This document shows, piece by piece, positions 26,064 through 34,158 of a DNA stretch of 64,000 bases. Source of the DNA: Candidatus Devosia phytovorans (GTDB taxonomy: Bacteria > Pseudomonadota > Alphaproteobacteria > Rhizobiales > Devosiaceae); contig CP119312.1 of NCBI GenBank assembly GCA_029202405.1, positions 2,671,001-2,735,000 of the forward strand. Direction: 5' to 3'. The notes below the pieces were generated by a model. That model searched no databases. It was not told where the DNA came from and saw only the letters and a program-made list of their open reading frames with translations. The translations under genes were made by a program, and so were the position numbers. Numbering within the stretch: position 1 is the first letter of the stretch; each line of letters opens with the position of its first letter.

Positions 26064-27695
26064 CTATTTGAGCGTGAGCTTCTGCCCGGCCGAGACGGGA
26101 ATGAAGGCGTAGCCACTGGCAGCGAGCGTCAGGGTCGCAGCATCGAGCGTGGTGTTTTGCGAGACCGGTTCGAGCGTGATGTCCTGGAGTCCGGAGACGG
26201 TCAGGGACTGCGGCTCGGCGGAGAGATTGAAGACGCAGAGGAGAGCCTCATTGCCCAAGGTGCGGGTGAAGGCGAGGACGGGCTCGGCGGCCTTGATGAA
26301 GGCGATATCGCCGGTCTGCAGGGCTGGGTGGGCTTTGCGCCAGGCGAGGATCGACCGGTAGAAGGCGAGCGTCGACGTGTCGTCTACATTCTGGCTGGCG
26401 ACATTGAGCTGTGACTGGGCCGGCTTGACCGGAAGCCAGGGGGTGCCGGTGGTAAAGCCATTGGGTGCTTCGCCTGCATCCCAAGGAATGGGCGTGCGGC
26501 AGCCGTCGCGGCCTTTGTCCTCGGGCCAGAAGCGGATGCCGCGCGGGTCGGTCAGTTCCTCGAACAGCAGGTCGGTTTCGGGCAGGCCAAGCTCTTCGCC
26601 CTGATAGAGGCAGACCGAGCCCTTGAGCGAGAGGACGAGCGCGGCCGACTGGCGGGCGAGGCCGGCGGCACTGGCGCTGTGCTTGAGCCAGCGCGTCATG
26701 TGGCGCGGCACGTCGTGGTTGGAAAAGCTCCAGCAGGGCCAGCCGTCGGGGCCGACCTTGAAGAAGGTTTCGATGCGCTCGCGGAAATGGGCGGCGGTGA
26801 AATCGTCGCCGAGGAAGTCGAAGCCATAGCACATGTGCAGCGTATCGCCGCCGGAGGTATATTCGGCCATCAACTGAACGGACTTGTGGCTGTCGCCGAC
26901 TTCGCCGACCGAGGTCGTGCCGGGGAATTCATCGAGCAGGGTGCGGACGCGCTTCAGGAAATCGAGATTTTCCGGCTGGCTCTTGGAGTATTTGTGCTCC
27001 TGCATGTCATAGGGATTGACCGCATAGGGGAGATGTTCGTCGCGCTTGTTGGGCGGATTGGAGCGCAGCTTTTTATCGTGGAAATAGTAGTTCACCGTAT
27101 CGAGGCGGAAGCCGTCGATGCCACGCTCGAGCCAGAAGCGCATGACGTCGAGCACGGCCTGCTGCACGTCCGGATTGTGGAAATTGAGGTCGGGCTGGGA
27201 GGCGAGGAAATTGTGCAGGTAATATTGCCCGCGCGTCGGATTCCACTCCCAGGCGCGGCCGCCAAAGACGGCGGGCCAATTGTTGGGCGGCGAGCCATCG
27301 GGCAGCGGATCGGCCCAGACATACCAGTCTGACTTGGCATTGGTGCGGTTGAGGCGGCTTTCCTGGAACCAGGGATGGAGATCGGATGTGTGGCTCACGA
27401 CCTGATCCATGATGACCTTGAGGCCGCGATCATGGGACTGGGCGACGAGGCTGTCGAAATCATGCAGCGAGCCGAAGAGCGGATCGACGTCGCGATAGTC
27501 CGAGACGTCATAGCCCATGTCGGCCTGTGGACTGCGGGTGATGGGAGACAGCCAGATGCAGTCGACGCCGAGGCTGGCAATGTGATCGAGCCGGCGGATA
27601 ATGCCGGGCAGATCGCCAACGCCATCGCCATTGCTGTCCTGAAACGAGCGCGGATAGACCTGATAGATCACTCCGCCGCGCCACCATTCGGTCAT
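26064..27695 (-). CDS. Alpha-glucosidase, glycoside hydrolase family 13 (second paralogue)
   Basis: A 543-residue enzyme similar end to end to the one at 15338. Shared elements are W-W-R-G-G-V-I-Y-Q-V-Y-P-R-S-F at the N-terminus, G-F-R-L-D-T-V-N (nucleophile), S-V-G-E-V-G (acid/base) and F-S-N-H-D. The C-terminal beta-domain differs most. ATG 27695 gives the normal family N-terminus. It is divergent from the cupin gene and convergent with the small secreted protein gene. Probably a cytoplasmic oligosaccharide hydrolase with somewhat different substrate range; no sugar transporter adjoins. Confidence 0.93.
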   Translation of the reverse strand: MTEWWRGGVIYQVYPRSFQDSNGDGVGDLPGIIRRLDHIASLGVDCIWLSPITRSPQADMGYDVSDYRDVDPLFGSLHDFDSLVAQSHDRGLKVIMDQVVSHTSDLHPWFQESRLNRTNAKSDWYVWADPLPDGSPPNNWPAVFGGRAWEWNPTRGQYYLHNFLASQPDLNFHNPDVQQAVLDVMRFWLERGIDGFRLDTVNYYFHDKKLRSNPPNKRDEHLPYAVNPYDMQEHKYSKSQPENLDFLKRVRTLLDEFPGTTSVGEVGDSHKSVQLMAEYTSGGDTLHMCYGFDFLGDDFTAAHFRERIETFFKVGPDGWPCWSFSNHDVPRHMTRWLKHSASAAGLARQSAALVLSLKGSVCLYQGEELGLPETDLLFEELTDPRGIRFWPEDKGRDGCRTPIPWDAGEAPNGFTTGTPWLPVKPAQSQLNVASQNVDDTSTLAFYRSILAWRKAHPALQTGDIAFIKAAEPVLAFTRTLGNEALLCVFNLSAEPQSLTVSGLQDITLEPVSQNTTLDAATLTLAASGYAFIPVSAGQKLTLK

Positions 27696-27836
27696 GCTGT
27701 TCTCCCTAGTTGTCCGTCGAGGCTATCGGAGCGCAACGTAGAAGCAAATCATGGCGTTGCGCAGACAAGGGATGCGCATGTCGAAATGATGCAGGTTGGC
27801 TCGTCGGAGGAATGAAACCAGCTACAGGAGGAAGAC

Positions 27837-28175
27837 ATGGTGCATATCCTGCGGGCGAGCGACAGGCCGGCGTCCAGGAGCCGGACGGTGCGCTTCGAAG
27901 GCGACCAGTATGGCACCGGCATCTCGTTCTTTTCCGTCGACAATGATCCGGGGCAAGGCCCTGCCCTGCATGTCCATCCCTATCCCGAGACCTGGATCGT
28001 CAAGTCAGGCCGGGCAGAGATCGTGGCCGGTGACGAGCGTTTTGAAGTCGGGCCAAATGACATCGGCGTGGTGCCCGTCAATGTGCCGCACAAATTCACC
28101 AATCTGGGGCCGGAACGGCTGGTGATGTTTTGCGTGCACGCGGCGGGGACCATGGTGCAGACGGACCTGGAATAG
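27837..28175 (+). CDS. Small cupin-domain protein
   Basis: A 112-residue single cupin. Motif 1 is recognisable in H-V-H-P-Y-P-E-T-W-I-V-K-S-G, and motif 2 in P-x-x-V-P-H-K-F-T-N. The His and Glu residues that bind a metal in cupins are present. AGGAGG lies 6 bases before the ATG. Such stand-alone cupins range from enzymes to sugar-binding proteins, so no reaction can be assigned. Convergent with the DUF1801 gene, whose stop is 2 bases away. Confidence 0.85.
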   Translation: MVHILRASDRPASRSRTVRFEGDQYGTGISFFSVDNDPGQGPALHVHPYPETWIVKSGRAEIVAGDERFEVGPNDIGVVPVNVPHKFTNLGPERLVMFCVHAAGTMVQTDLE

Positions 28176-28177
28176 GG

Positions 28178-28546
28178 CTATTTTGCCTTTTTGGCGCGAT
28201 TGAAGGCTACGGCGCGCTGGACGAGGGCGATCAGGGCCTTCTCGTCCAGCGTGTCACTTTCGAAAATATCGATGGCCTTCCAGACCTTGCCATTGCCGTT
28301 GTTGAAGAGGCGATCGGGGTCGTCGAGGCTGGCGCCCCTGGCTAAGGTCAGCTTGACCTTGCCGGCATGGGCATTGCCAACGGCGAGTTGCCCGTCGCAT
28401 TCCCAGACCGGGCTGCCCTTGTATTTGAAATGCTCGGTGACGCCGGGATCGGCGGCAAGGAAAGCCTTTCGCACCCGGGACAGCATGGGGCCGCGCCAGT
28501 CGGCGAGCGCGGCGATATAGGCGTCGATCTGTTCGGACGGGGTCAT
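28178..28546 (-). CDS. DUF1801 (YdhG-like) domain protein
   Basis: A 122-residue protein with the DUF1801 pattern: Y-I-A-A-L near residue 10, a K-Y-K-G-S-P-V-W-E core near 43, and A-H-A-G-K-V-K-L-T-L. This small alpha/beta family resembles iron-chaperone (frataxin-like) folds, but function is not established. ATG 28546 overlaps the end of the preceding monooxygenase-like gene by 4 bases, so the two are translationally coupled with the hydroxyacid dehydrogenase upstream. Confidence 0.8.
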   Translation of the reverse strand: MTPSEQIDAYIAALADWRGPMLSRVRKAFLAADPGVTEHFKYKGSPVWECDGQLAVGNAHAGKVKLTLARGASLDDPDRLFNNGNGKVWKAIDIFESDTLDEKALIALVQRAVAFNRAKKAK

Positions 28547-28872
28547 GGCTGGAGCTCCCGGGCGGCGAGCAAGATGGGATCGACGTCGACGAGGCGCAGG
28601 TTGCGCACCATGGCCGCGGTTCCGATCTTGTATTTGACGAAATGCGGCGTCTGGATGTGGGCCTCATAGGCCTCGCGCGAGGCGTAAAGTTCGAGGAGGC
28701 GGAGCTGGTGCGGCGCATGCTTGAGGGCTACGGCGTTCAGCATCAGTACGCCCGGCTCCATTGCCAAGGACGTGGTGATTTCTTCCGTCAGCAGGTCCAG
28801 GTAGGGACCAAGCTGATCGGGGTCGATCTCCAGTTCGGCAATGCGGGCCAGCCGGGTGTCGGACACGATCAC
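28543..28872 (-). CDS. Antibiotic biosynthesis monooxygenase (ABM)-domain protein
   Basis: A 109-residue protein with the ABM/YgiN fold pattern: A-E-L-E-I-D-P near the start, E-P-G-V-L-M-L-N-A-V near residue 40, L-L-E-L-Y-A-S-R-E-A-Y-E-A-H near 60, then H-F-V-K-Y-K. Relatives oxidise quinols or are small ligand-binding dimers. GTG start at 28872 overlaps the stop of the upstream dehydrogenase by 4 bases. Middle gene of a three-gene overlapping operon. Substrate unknown. Confidence 0.8.
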   Translation of the reverse strand: MIVSDTRLARIAELEIDPDQLGPYLDLLTEEITTSLAMEPGVLMLNAVALKHAPHQLRLLELYASREAYEAHIQTPHFVKYKIGTAAMVRNLRLVDVDPILLAARELQP

Positions 28873-29801
28873 ACCACGGCGCTGAGCAGCGGATCGCCGG
28901 CGAAGTGGGCGTCGAGGTTTTTGACCAAAAGAGCGCCCATGGCGTCGCGGGTTTCGGGCGTGGCGCTGGCGTGGTGCGGATTGAGCACGACATTGTCGAG
29001 GGCGAAGAAGCCCTCGGGCACCTTGGGCTCGTCGAGGAAGACGTCGAGCGCGGCGCCGCCGAGGCCGCCCGATTGCAGGAGGTCGAGCATGGCGGTTTCA
29101 TCCACCAGCGTGCCGCGGGCGACGTTGACGAGACGGCCATCGGGACCGAGGGCTTCAAGCACCTGGCGACTGACGATGCCTTCCGTCGACTTGCCGCCGG
29201 GCGCGACGACCACCATCCAGTCGCTGTCGCGGGCCATGTCCTCGAGGTTGTCGTAATAGATATGGGGCACGTTGGCCTGGCGGTGGCGGCCGTAATAGAC
29301 CACGCGCATCTTGAGGGCCTGGGCGCGGGCGGCGATTTCCTTGCCGATGCGGCCCAGACCGAGGATGCCCACGGTCTTGCCGGTGAGTTCGGTGGAGAGG
29401 CCGAAGCTGCCATTGCCGGCCCATTTGCCGTCGCGCACGAATTTGTCGGCCAGAACGATGCGGCGGCCCAGCGCCAGCATAAGGCCGATGGCGAGGTCAG
29501 CGACGGCGTCGTTGAGCACGTCCGGTGTGTTGGTGACGCGGATGTCGCGGGCCTTGGCCGCCTTGGTGTCGATATTGTCGTAGCCGACGCCGAAATTGGC
29601 GATGATTTCGAGATTGGGCAGGACGTCCATCAGGGCGGCATCGACGGCACCACCGGCGATGGCGCGGATGCGGCTGCCATTGGCCGCGAGCCAAGCTTTG
29701 GGATCAGCCTCTTCGTGCAGCTTGTGGACAGTATAGCGCTCGGCGAGGGATTTCTCGCAGCTGGCCAGCAGCTTGCCGGTCTGGATGATTTCGATGGTCA
29801 C
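28869..29801 (-). CDS. D-2-hydroxyacid dehydrogenase
   Basis: A 310-residue NAD(P)-dependent enzyme of the GhrB/SerA superfamily. The Rossmann motif G-I-L-G-L-G-R-I-G-K-E-I is near residue 147, N-F-G-V-G-Y-D-N-I-D near 70, and the catalytic Arg, Glu and His regions are in place (V-N-V-A-R-G-T-L-V-D-E near 230; N-P-H-H-A-S-A near 275). It probably reduces glyoxylate, hydroxypyruvate or similar 2-oxoacids. First gene of an operon with the ABM and DUF1801 proteins, divergent from the ATP-grasp gene. Confidence 0.92.
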   Translation of the reverse strand: MTIEIIQTGKLLASCEKSLAERYTVHKLHEEADPKAWLAANGSRIRAIAGGAVDAALMDVLPNLEIIANFGVGYDNIDTKAAKARDIRVTNTPDVLNDAVADLAIGLMLALGRRIVLADKFVRDGKWAGNGSFGLSTELTGKTVGILGLGRIGKEIAARAQALKMRVVYYGRHRQANVPHIYYDNLEDMARDSDWMVVVAPGGKSTEGIVSRQVLEALGPDGRLVNVARGTLVDETAMLDLLQSGGLGGAALDVFLDEPKVPEGFFALDNVVLNPHHASATPETRDAMGALLVKNLDAHFAGDPLLSAVV

Positions 29802-29938
29802 GGGGATTCTCCTCTTTTGCGGTTAGCTTAGAGGGTGAGGCCATGACTGCAAGCCCTGTCGAAAGGGCATGGACGCAACGCAATAAAAGTGTAGCAATGT
29901 GAGGGCGATGGGTAGCCGTATCAGATTTTCGGAGCAGA

Positions 29939-31360
29939 ATGGGCGACGCTAAGCCTTTTGACGAAATGTACAATTCGGACGGGACCGTCCGCGAACCCTA
30001 TCGTGTGCTGGCCCAGTGGCTGGAGGAGCAGAAGGGCAAGGCGCTGAACCTGATGCAGGCGGACGCCGAGGCCATTTTCCGCAAGCTGGGCATTACCTTT
30101 GCTGTCTATGGCTCGGACGAGGGCACCGAAAAGGTCATTCCCTTCGACGTCATTCCCCGCATCATTGCGGCGCAGGAGTGGAAAGAGCTGTCGCGGGGCA
30201 TCGAGCAGCGCGTCAAGGCGCTCAATGCGTTCCTGCATGACATCTATCACGACCAGAATATCCTCAAGGAAGGGATCGTTCCGAGCGATCTGATCCTCAA
30301 GAATGCGGCCTTCTGCCCGCAGATGATGGGGGTCAATCCGGCGCGCAATGTCTATGCCCATATCATCGGCGTCGATATCGTGCGCGTCGGGCCCGACCAG
30401 TTCTATGTGCTGGAAGACAATCTGCGCACGCCGTCGGGGGTCAGCTATATGCTGGAAGACCGCGAGGCGATGATGATGCTGGCGCCGGACCTGTTCCAGC
30501 GCATCAAGGTGGCGCCGGTCGATACCTATGCGGAAAACCTGCGAGCGACGCTGGAAAGCGTGGCGCCGGAAGGGACCAAGGGCACGCCCAATATCGTCGT
30601 GCTGACCCCCGGCATCTTCAACTCGGCCTATTTCGAGCATTCCTTCCTCGCCGACCAGATGGGCGCGACGCTGTGCGAGGGACCGGACCTCTTCGTCGAG
30701 GACGGCAAGGTGTTCATGCGGACGACGCTGGGGCCGGAGCGGGTCGATGTGATCTATCGCCGGATCGATGATGCCTATCTCGACCCAAAAGTCTTCCGGC
30801 CGGATTCGATGCTGGGCGTGCCGGGGCTGTTCGACGCCTATGCCAAGGGCAATGTGACGCTGGTCAATGCGCCGGGCACGGGCATTGCCGATGACAAGGC
30901 GGTCTATACCTATGTGCCGGAGATCGTGCAGTTCTACCTGGGCGAGAAGGCACTGCTGGAGAATGTGCCGACCTATAATTGCACCGACGAAGACCAGCGC
31001 GCCTATGTGCTCGACAATATCGCGGACCTGGTGGTCAAGGAAGTGCACGGCTCGGGCGGCTATGGGATGATGGTGGGCCCCACCGCGAGCAAGGCCATGC
31101 ATCGCGAATTCAAGAAGAAGATCCTGGCGCGGCCGGACAATTACATCGTGCAGCCGACGCTGGCGCTCTCCACCTGCCCAACCTTTGTCAATTCGGGCAT
31201 TGCGCCAAGGCATGTGGACCTCAGGCCCTATGTGCTGATCGGGGATGAAGTGCGGATCACGCCGGGCGGGCTGACGCGCGTGGCGCTCAAGAAGGGATCG
31301 CTGGTGGTGAACTCGTCGCAGGGCGGCGGGACCAAGGATACGTGGGTGCTTGAAGAATGA
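29939..31360 (+). CDS. Circularly permuted ATP-grasp type 2 protein
   Basis: A 473-residue protein of COG2308 (former DUF404/DUF407). Family features are F-D-E-M near residue 7, a long N-terminal domain with D-I-Y-H-D-Q near 100, D-x-x-x-V-L-E-D-N-L-R-T-P-S-G-V-S-Y near 155, and K-E-V-H-G-S-G-G-Y-G-M near 365. The permuted ATP-grasp fold is predicted to form amide bonds on an unknown acceptor. Its stop overlaps the alpha-E gene start by 4 bases. Family members usually occur with transglutaminase-like and proteasome-type protease genes; neither is here. Confidence 0.92.
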   Translation: MGDAKPFDEMYNSDGTVREPYRVLAQWLEEQKGKALNLMQADAEAIFRKLGITFAVYGSDEGTEKVIPFDVIPRIIAAQEWKELSRGIEQRVKALNAFLHDIYHDQNILKEGIVPSDLILKNAAFCPQMMGVNPARNVYAHIIGVDIVRVGPDQFYVLEDNLRTPSGVSYMLEDREAMMMLAPDLFQRIKVAPVDTYAENLRATLESVAPEGTKGTPNIVVLTPGIFNSAYFEHSFLADQMGATLCEGPDLFVEDGKVFMRTTLGPERVDVIYRRIDDAYLDPKVFRPDSMLGVPGLFDAYAKGNVTLVNAPGTGIADDKAVYTYVPEIVQFYLGEKALLENVPTYNCTDEDQRAYVLDNIADLVVKEVHGSGGYGMMVGPTASKAMHREFKKKILARPDNYIVQPTLALSTCPTFVNSGIAPRHVDLRPYVLIGDEVRITPGGLTRVALKKGSLVVNSSQGGGTKDTWVLEE

Positions 31361-32307
31361 CGATGTTAGGTAGAACCGCCCAGCATCTGTTCTGGCTCTC
31401 GCGCTATGTGGAGCGGGCGGAGAATATGGCTCGCCTGCTGGAAGTGGGCTATCGCATGAGCCTGACCAGCCGCCGCGAGGGCGGGGAGAGCGAACACCTG
31501 GTCTCGATGATGCAGGCCGCCGAAGTCGACGAGGAATGGGCCAAGAAAGAGCGCGTAGCCGATGTCGAGACGGTGACGCAATTCATGCTGTTCGACGCCA
31601 GCAATCCGAGCTCGGTGCATTCCTGCCTGATGGCGGCGCGCAACAATGCGCGTACCGTGCGCACGGCGATTACCAGCGACATGTGGGAAACGCTCAATGG
31701 CGCGTGGTTGACCTTTTCCCAGCTCAAGCCGCGTGACGTGCGCGGGGCCAAGCTGCTGGGCGTTCTGGAATGGATCAAGCAGATCAGCCATGAATTCCGC
31801 GGCGCCTTCCAGGGCACGCTGCTGCGCGACGATGGCTATGCGTTCCTGCAGGCGGGCGGGCTGATCGAGCGGGCCGACAATACAGCGCGCATCCTCGACA
31901 TGAAATATTACGTGCTGCTGCCGCAGGCCAAGATGGTGGGCGGGGACCTCGACATCCAGCAATGGACGCTGATCCTGCGCGCGGCCTCGGCGCATCGCAG
32001 CTATCGGCATGTCTATCACGAGGGCTACAAGGCGCAGAATATCGCCGACTTTTTGATCCTGCGGCCGGAAATGCCGCGCTCGCTGATCTATTGCGCGCGC
32101 TTTATCGAAACGCAGGTGGAGGCGCTGGCCAAGTTCTATGGCGGCGAGAAGGACTGCGACAGTGCCGCCGCGGAGCTGCGCAAGATGGTCGAGGGGACGA
32201 CGATGGAAACCATCTTCGCCCATGGACTGCATGAATTTTTGACCGAGTTCATCGAGCGCAACAACAGGCTGACCAACAGCCTGTCGGAGAGTTACAACTT
32301 CTACTGA
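31357..32307 (+). CDS. Alpha-E domain protein (DUF403)
   Basis: A 316-residue all-helical protein of the alpha-E family. It starts with L-G-R-T-A-Q-H-L-F-W-L-S-R-Y-V-E-R-A-E-N and contains L-I-E-R-A-D-N-T-A-R-I-L-D near residue 170. It almost always accompanies the permuted ATP-grasp protein and is thought to work with it, perhaps as a carrier or peptide-binding partner. The 4-base overlap with the preceding gene makes them a coupled pair. A repeat spacer follows. Confidence 0.92.
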   Translation: MTMLGRTAQHLFWLSRYVERAENMARLLEVGYRMSLTSRREGGESEHLVSMMQAAEVDEEWAKKERVADVETVTQFMLFDASNPSSVHSCLMAARNNARTVRTAITSDMWETLNGAWLTFSQLKPRDVRGAKLLGVLEWIKQISHEFRGAFQGTLLRDDGYAFLQAGGLIERADNTARILDMKYYVLLPQAKMVGGDLDIQQWTLILRAASAHRSYRHVYHEGYKAQNIADFLILRPEMPRSLIYCARFIETQVEALAKFYGGEKDCDSAAAELRKMVEGTTMETIFAHGLHEFLTEFIERNNRLTNSLSESYNFY

Positions 32308-32340
32308 GGGGTAAGACCTCTTCAACTTCCGCATACGGGA

Positions 32341-32468
32341 TGTCATCCCGGCCTTGAGCCGGGACCCATCCTGAGATGCCTGCCATTGCCAGGTGGGCTT
32401 TTTGATCCACCATCTAGCGGCTTGCGACACGATCTCGGGATGGGCCCCGGCTCAAGGCCGGGGTGACA
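32341..32468. repeat. Intergenic bipartite inverted repeat (family member 4)
   Basis: Left half TGTCATCCCGGCCTTGAGCC followed by GGGACCCATC. Right half GATGGGCCCCGGCTCAAGG followed by CCGGGGTGACA. Spacer of about 60 bases. It lies between the convergent alpha-E and beta-lactamase genes and may serve as a two-way terminator. Confidence 0.85.
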
Positions 32469-32493
32469 CCGAGTGTGTGGATACGTCTGTTCT

Positions 32494-33297
32494 TCACTTC
32501 TCGGCCCCGATCAATTCCGGCCACTCCGCGAGAAATTCGTCCCGGGCGCGCAGGCCGGCCGAGATGGATTGGCGCTGTTCGTCCTGGATCAGGCGGACGA
32601 AGACCAGGGTGTGGTCGTCCTTGCGGGCGAGGCCGACATACCAGCCCCAGCCGCGGGCGCGGTCAAAGCTTCTGTCGGCGTTACGCGGGAAGGCAGACCC
32701 TGTCTTGCCGAGCACCTGCCAGCCATCGGCGGTTTCGCGCTGCTGCAGGATGGAGAGGGTGGTTTCGGTGGCGTACCGGGAGACCGGCAGTTGGCCGGCG
32801 ACGAAGCGCGTCATGAAGGTGAGCTGCTGGCGCGGGGTGAGCTGGAGCGATGAGCTGATCCAGCTGCGCTCGAGGCCATTGTCTTGGCCGGGATCGCCGG
32901 AGAAATCGGCATTGCCATAATCAAAGGCGGTGGCGTAGTCGGCCAGCTTCGCGGCGCCGAGTTCGCTGGCGATATATTGCGAGTACCAGACGACGGAATA
33001 GTCCATCCAGCGCAGCGGCGTGGTGGTCTGGCGCCAGTCATCGCCGCCCCAGTCGGCGTAGCCTTCCACAAAGGGCAGCGCAGGGTTCTGAGCATCGGTC
33101 AGGATGCCGGAATCGAAGCCCATGGCTGCCAGCGGGACCTTGAAGGTCGAGGCGGGCGTGGTGGGTGTGTCGCAACCGGCGCCCTGCTCCACAAGGATCT
33201 CGCCGGTGCGGGCGTCGGCGATCAGGGTGCAGAGCGTGGCGGCCTGGGCGGGAATGGCAAAAAACGACAGGGCAAGAACGGCAAAGACGCGACGCAT
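32494..33297 (-). CDS. Class D (OXA-type) beta-lactamase
   Basis: A 267-residue exported serine hydrolase. The signal peptide is M-R-R-V-F ... A-Q-A (19 residues). All class D landmarks are present: S50-T-F-K53 (nucleophile and carboxylatable Lys), S101-V-V103, Y127-G-N129, K198-T-G200, and W146 in the S-W-I-S omega-loop region. It should hydrolyse penicillin-type beta-lactams in the periplasm; spectrum unknown. The start at 33297 is fixed by the signal peptide; longer frames run through the divergent arsR-type gene. It shares a 54-base promoter region with that regulator. Confidence 0.92.
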   Translation of the reverse strand: MRRVFAVLALSFFAIPAQAATLCTLIADARTGEILVEQGAGCDTPTTPASTFKVPLAAMGFDSGILTDAQNPALPFVEGYADWGGDDWRQTTTPLRWMDYSVVWYSQYIASELGAAKLADYATAFDYGNADFSGDPGQDNGLERSWISSSLQLTPRQQLTFMTRFVAGQLPVSRYATETTLSILQQRETADGWQVLGKTGSAFPRNADRSFDRARGWGWYVGLARKDDHTLVFVRLIQDEQRQSISAGLRARDEFLAEWPELIGAEK

Positions 33298-33322
33298 GAC
33301 AACTCGATAGTTAGCTATTGCA

Positions 33323-33347
33323 CTAAGTAATCCGGTGTGATACTTAG
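33323..33347. promoter_or_regulatory. Candidate operator between beta-lactamase and ArsR-type genes
   Basis: CTAAGTA (33323-33329) and TACTTAG (33341-33347) form a perfect 7-bp inverted repeat with an 11-base spacer. It lies within the 54-base gap between two divergent genes. The spacing suits a winged-helix dimer such as the ArsR-type protein next door. Confidence 0.5.
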
Positions 33348-33351
33348 CCTT

Positions 33352-33687
33352 ATGGAACACTATCAAGACTATCTCAATGGCATTTTTCAGGCGCTGGCCG
33401 ACCCCACCCGCAGGGCGGTGATCGGGCGGCTGGGGCGCGGACCGGCGAGCGTCGGCGATCTGGCGGAACCCTTTGACATGGCCCTGCCCTCGTTCATGAA
33501 GCATATCCACATGCTGGAGGAGACGGGGCTGATCCAGACCGAAAAGGTGGGACGGGTGCGAACCTGTTCGATCGACAAGCTGAGGCTGGCGGCGGTGGGC
33601 GGCTGGCTCGAGGAACAGCGCGCGATCTGGGAGGGCCGGACCGACCGGCTGGAGCAGTTCGTGACAGAGGCGAGGAAGAGCAAATGA
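33352..33687 (+). CDS. ArsR-family winged-helix transcriptional regulator
   Basis: A 111-residue DNA-binding protein: A-L-A-D-P-T-R-R-A-V-I-G-R-L near residue 15 begins the wHTH, followed by V-G-D-L-A-E-P-F and a recognition helix A-L-P-S-F-M-K-H-I-H-M-L. No metal-binding Cys cluster is seen, as in ArsR proteins paired with SRPBCC partners. ATG 33352 is preferred to GTG 33337, which would put the start inside the inverted repeat. No Shine-Dalgarno sequence is visible, so the message could be leaderless. It overlaps the next gene by 4 bases. Confidence 0.88.
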   Translation: MEHYQDYLNGIFQALADPTRRAVIGRLGRGPASVGDLAEPFDMALPSFMKHIHMLEETGLIQTEKVGRVRTCSIDKLRLAAVGGWLEEQRAIWEGRTDRLEQFVTEARKSK

Positions 33688-34151
33688 CACTGGACCCGGA
33701 ACGCGATCTCGAAGTGACCCGCGTGATCAAGGCGCCGCGCGACAAGATCTGGGCGGCCTGGACCGATGCCGCCAGCTTCGAGAAATGGTGGATCCCGGCG
33801 CCGATGCTGTGCCGGGTGGTGGAGCTCGATGTGCGCCCGGGCGGCGCCATGGTAACGCAGATGAGCGATGGCGAAGGGCAGGCCTTCGTGCCGCATATGG
33901 ATGCCTGCTACCTCGCGGTTGACGAGGGTCGGCGCATTGTCTTCACCAATGCGCTGACCGGCGGATATCGGCCGGCGGCGCAGCCGTTCATCACCGGCGT
34001 AATCACGCTGGAAGATCATGCCGAGGGGACATTCTATCGGGCGCTGGCCATGCACAAGAGCCCCGATGATCGCAAGACGCATGCCGACCTGGGGTTTTAT
34101 GACGGCTGGGGCACGGTGACGGCGCAATTGGCGGCACTGGTGGAGGGGTAA
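33684..34151 (+). CDS. SRPBCC/AHSA1-domain protein
   Basis: A 155-residue protein of the START-like AHSA1 family: V-T-R-V-I-K-A-P-R-D-K-I-W-A-A-W-T near the start, F-E-K-W-W-I-P near residue 33, and D-V-R-P-G-G-A near 52. Such proteins bind hydrophobic ligands in a cavity and are very often co-encoded with an ArsR-type repressor, as here (4-base overlap). Ligand unknown. Confidence 0.88.
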   Translation: MTLDPERDLEVTRVIKAPRDKIWAAWTDAASFEKWWIPAPMLCRVVELDVRPGGAMVTQMSDGEGQAFVPHMDACYLAVDEGRRIVFTNALTGGYRPAAQPFITGVITLEDHAEGTFYRALAMHKSPDDRKTHADLGFYDGWGTVTAQLAALVEG

Positions 34152-34158
34152 ATCCCTC

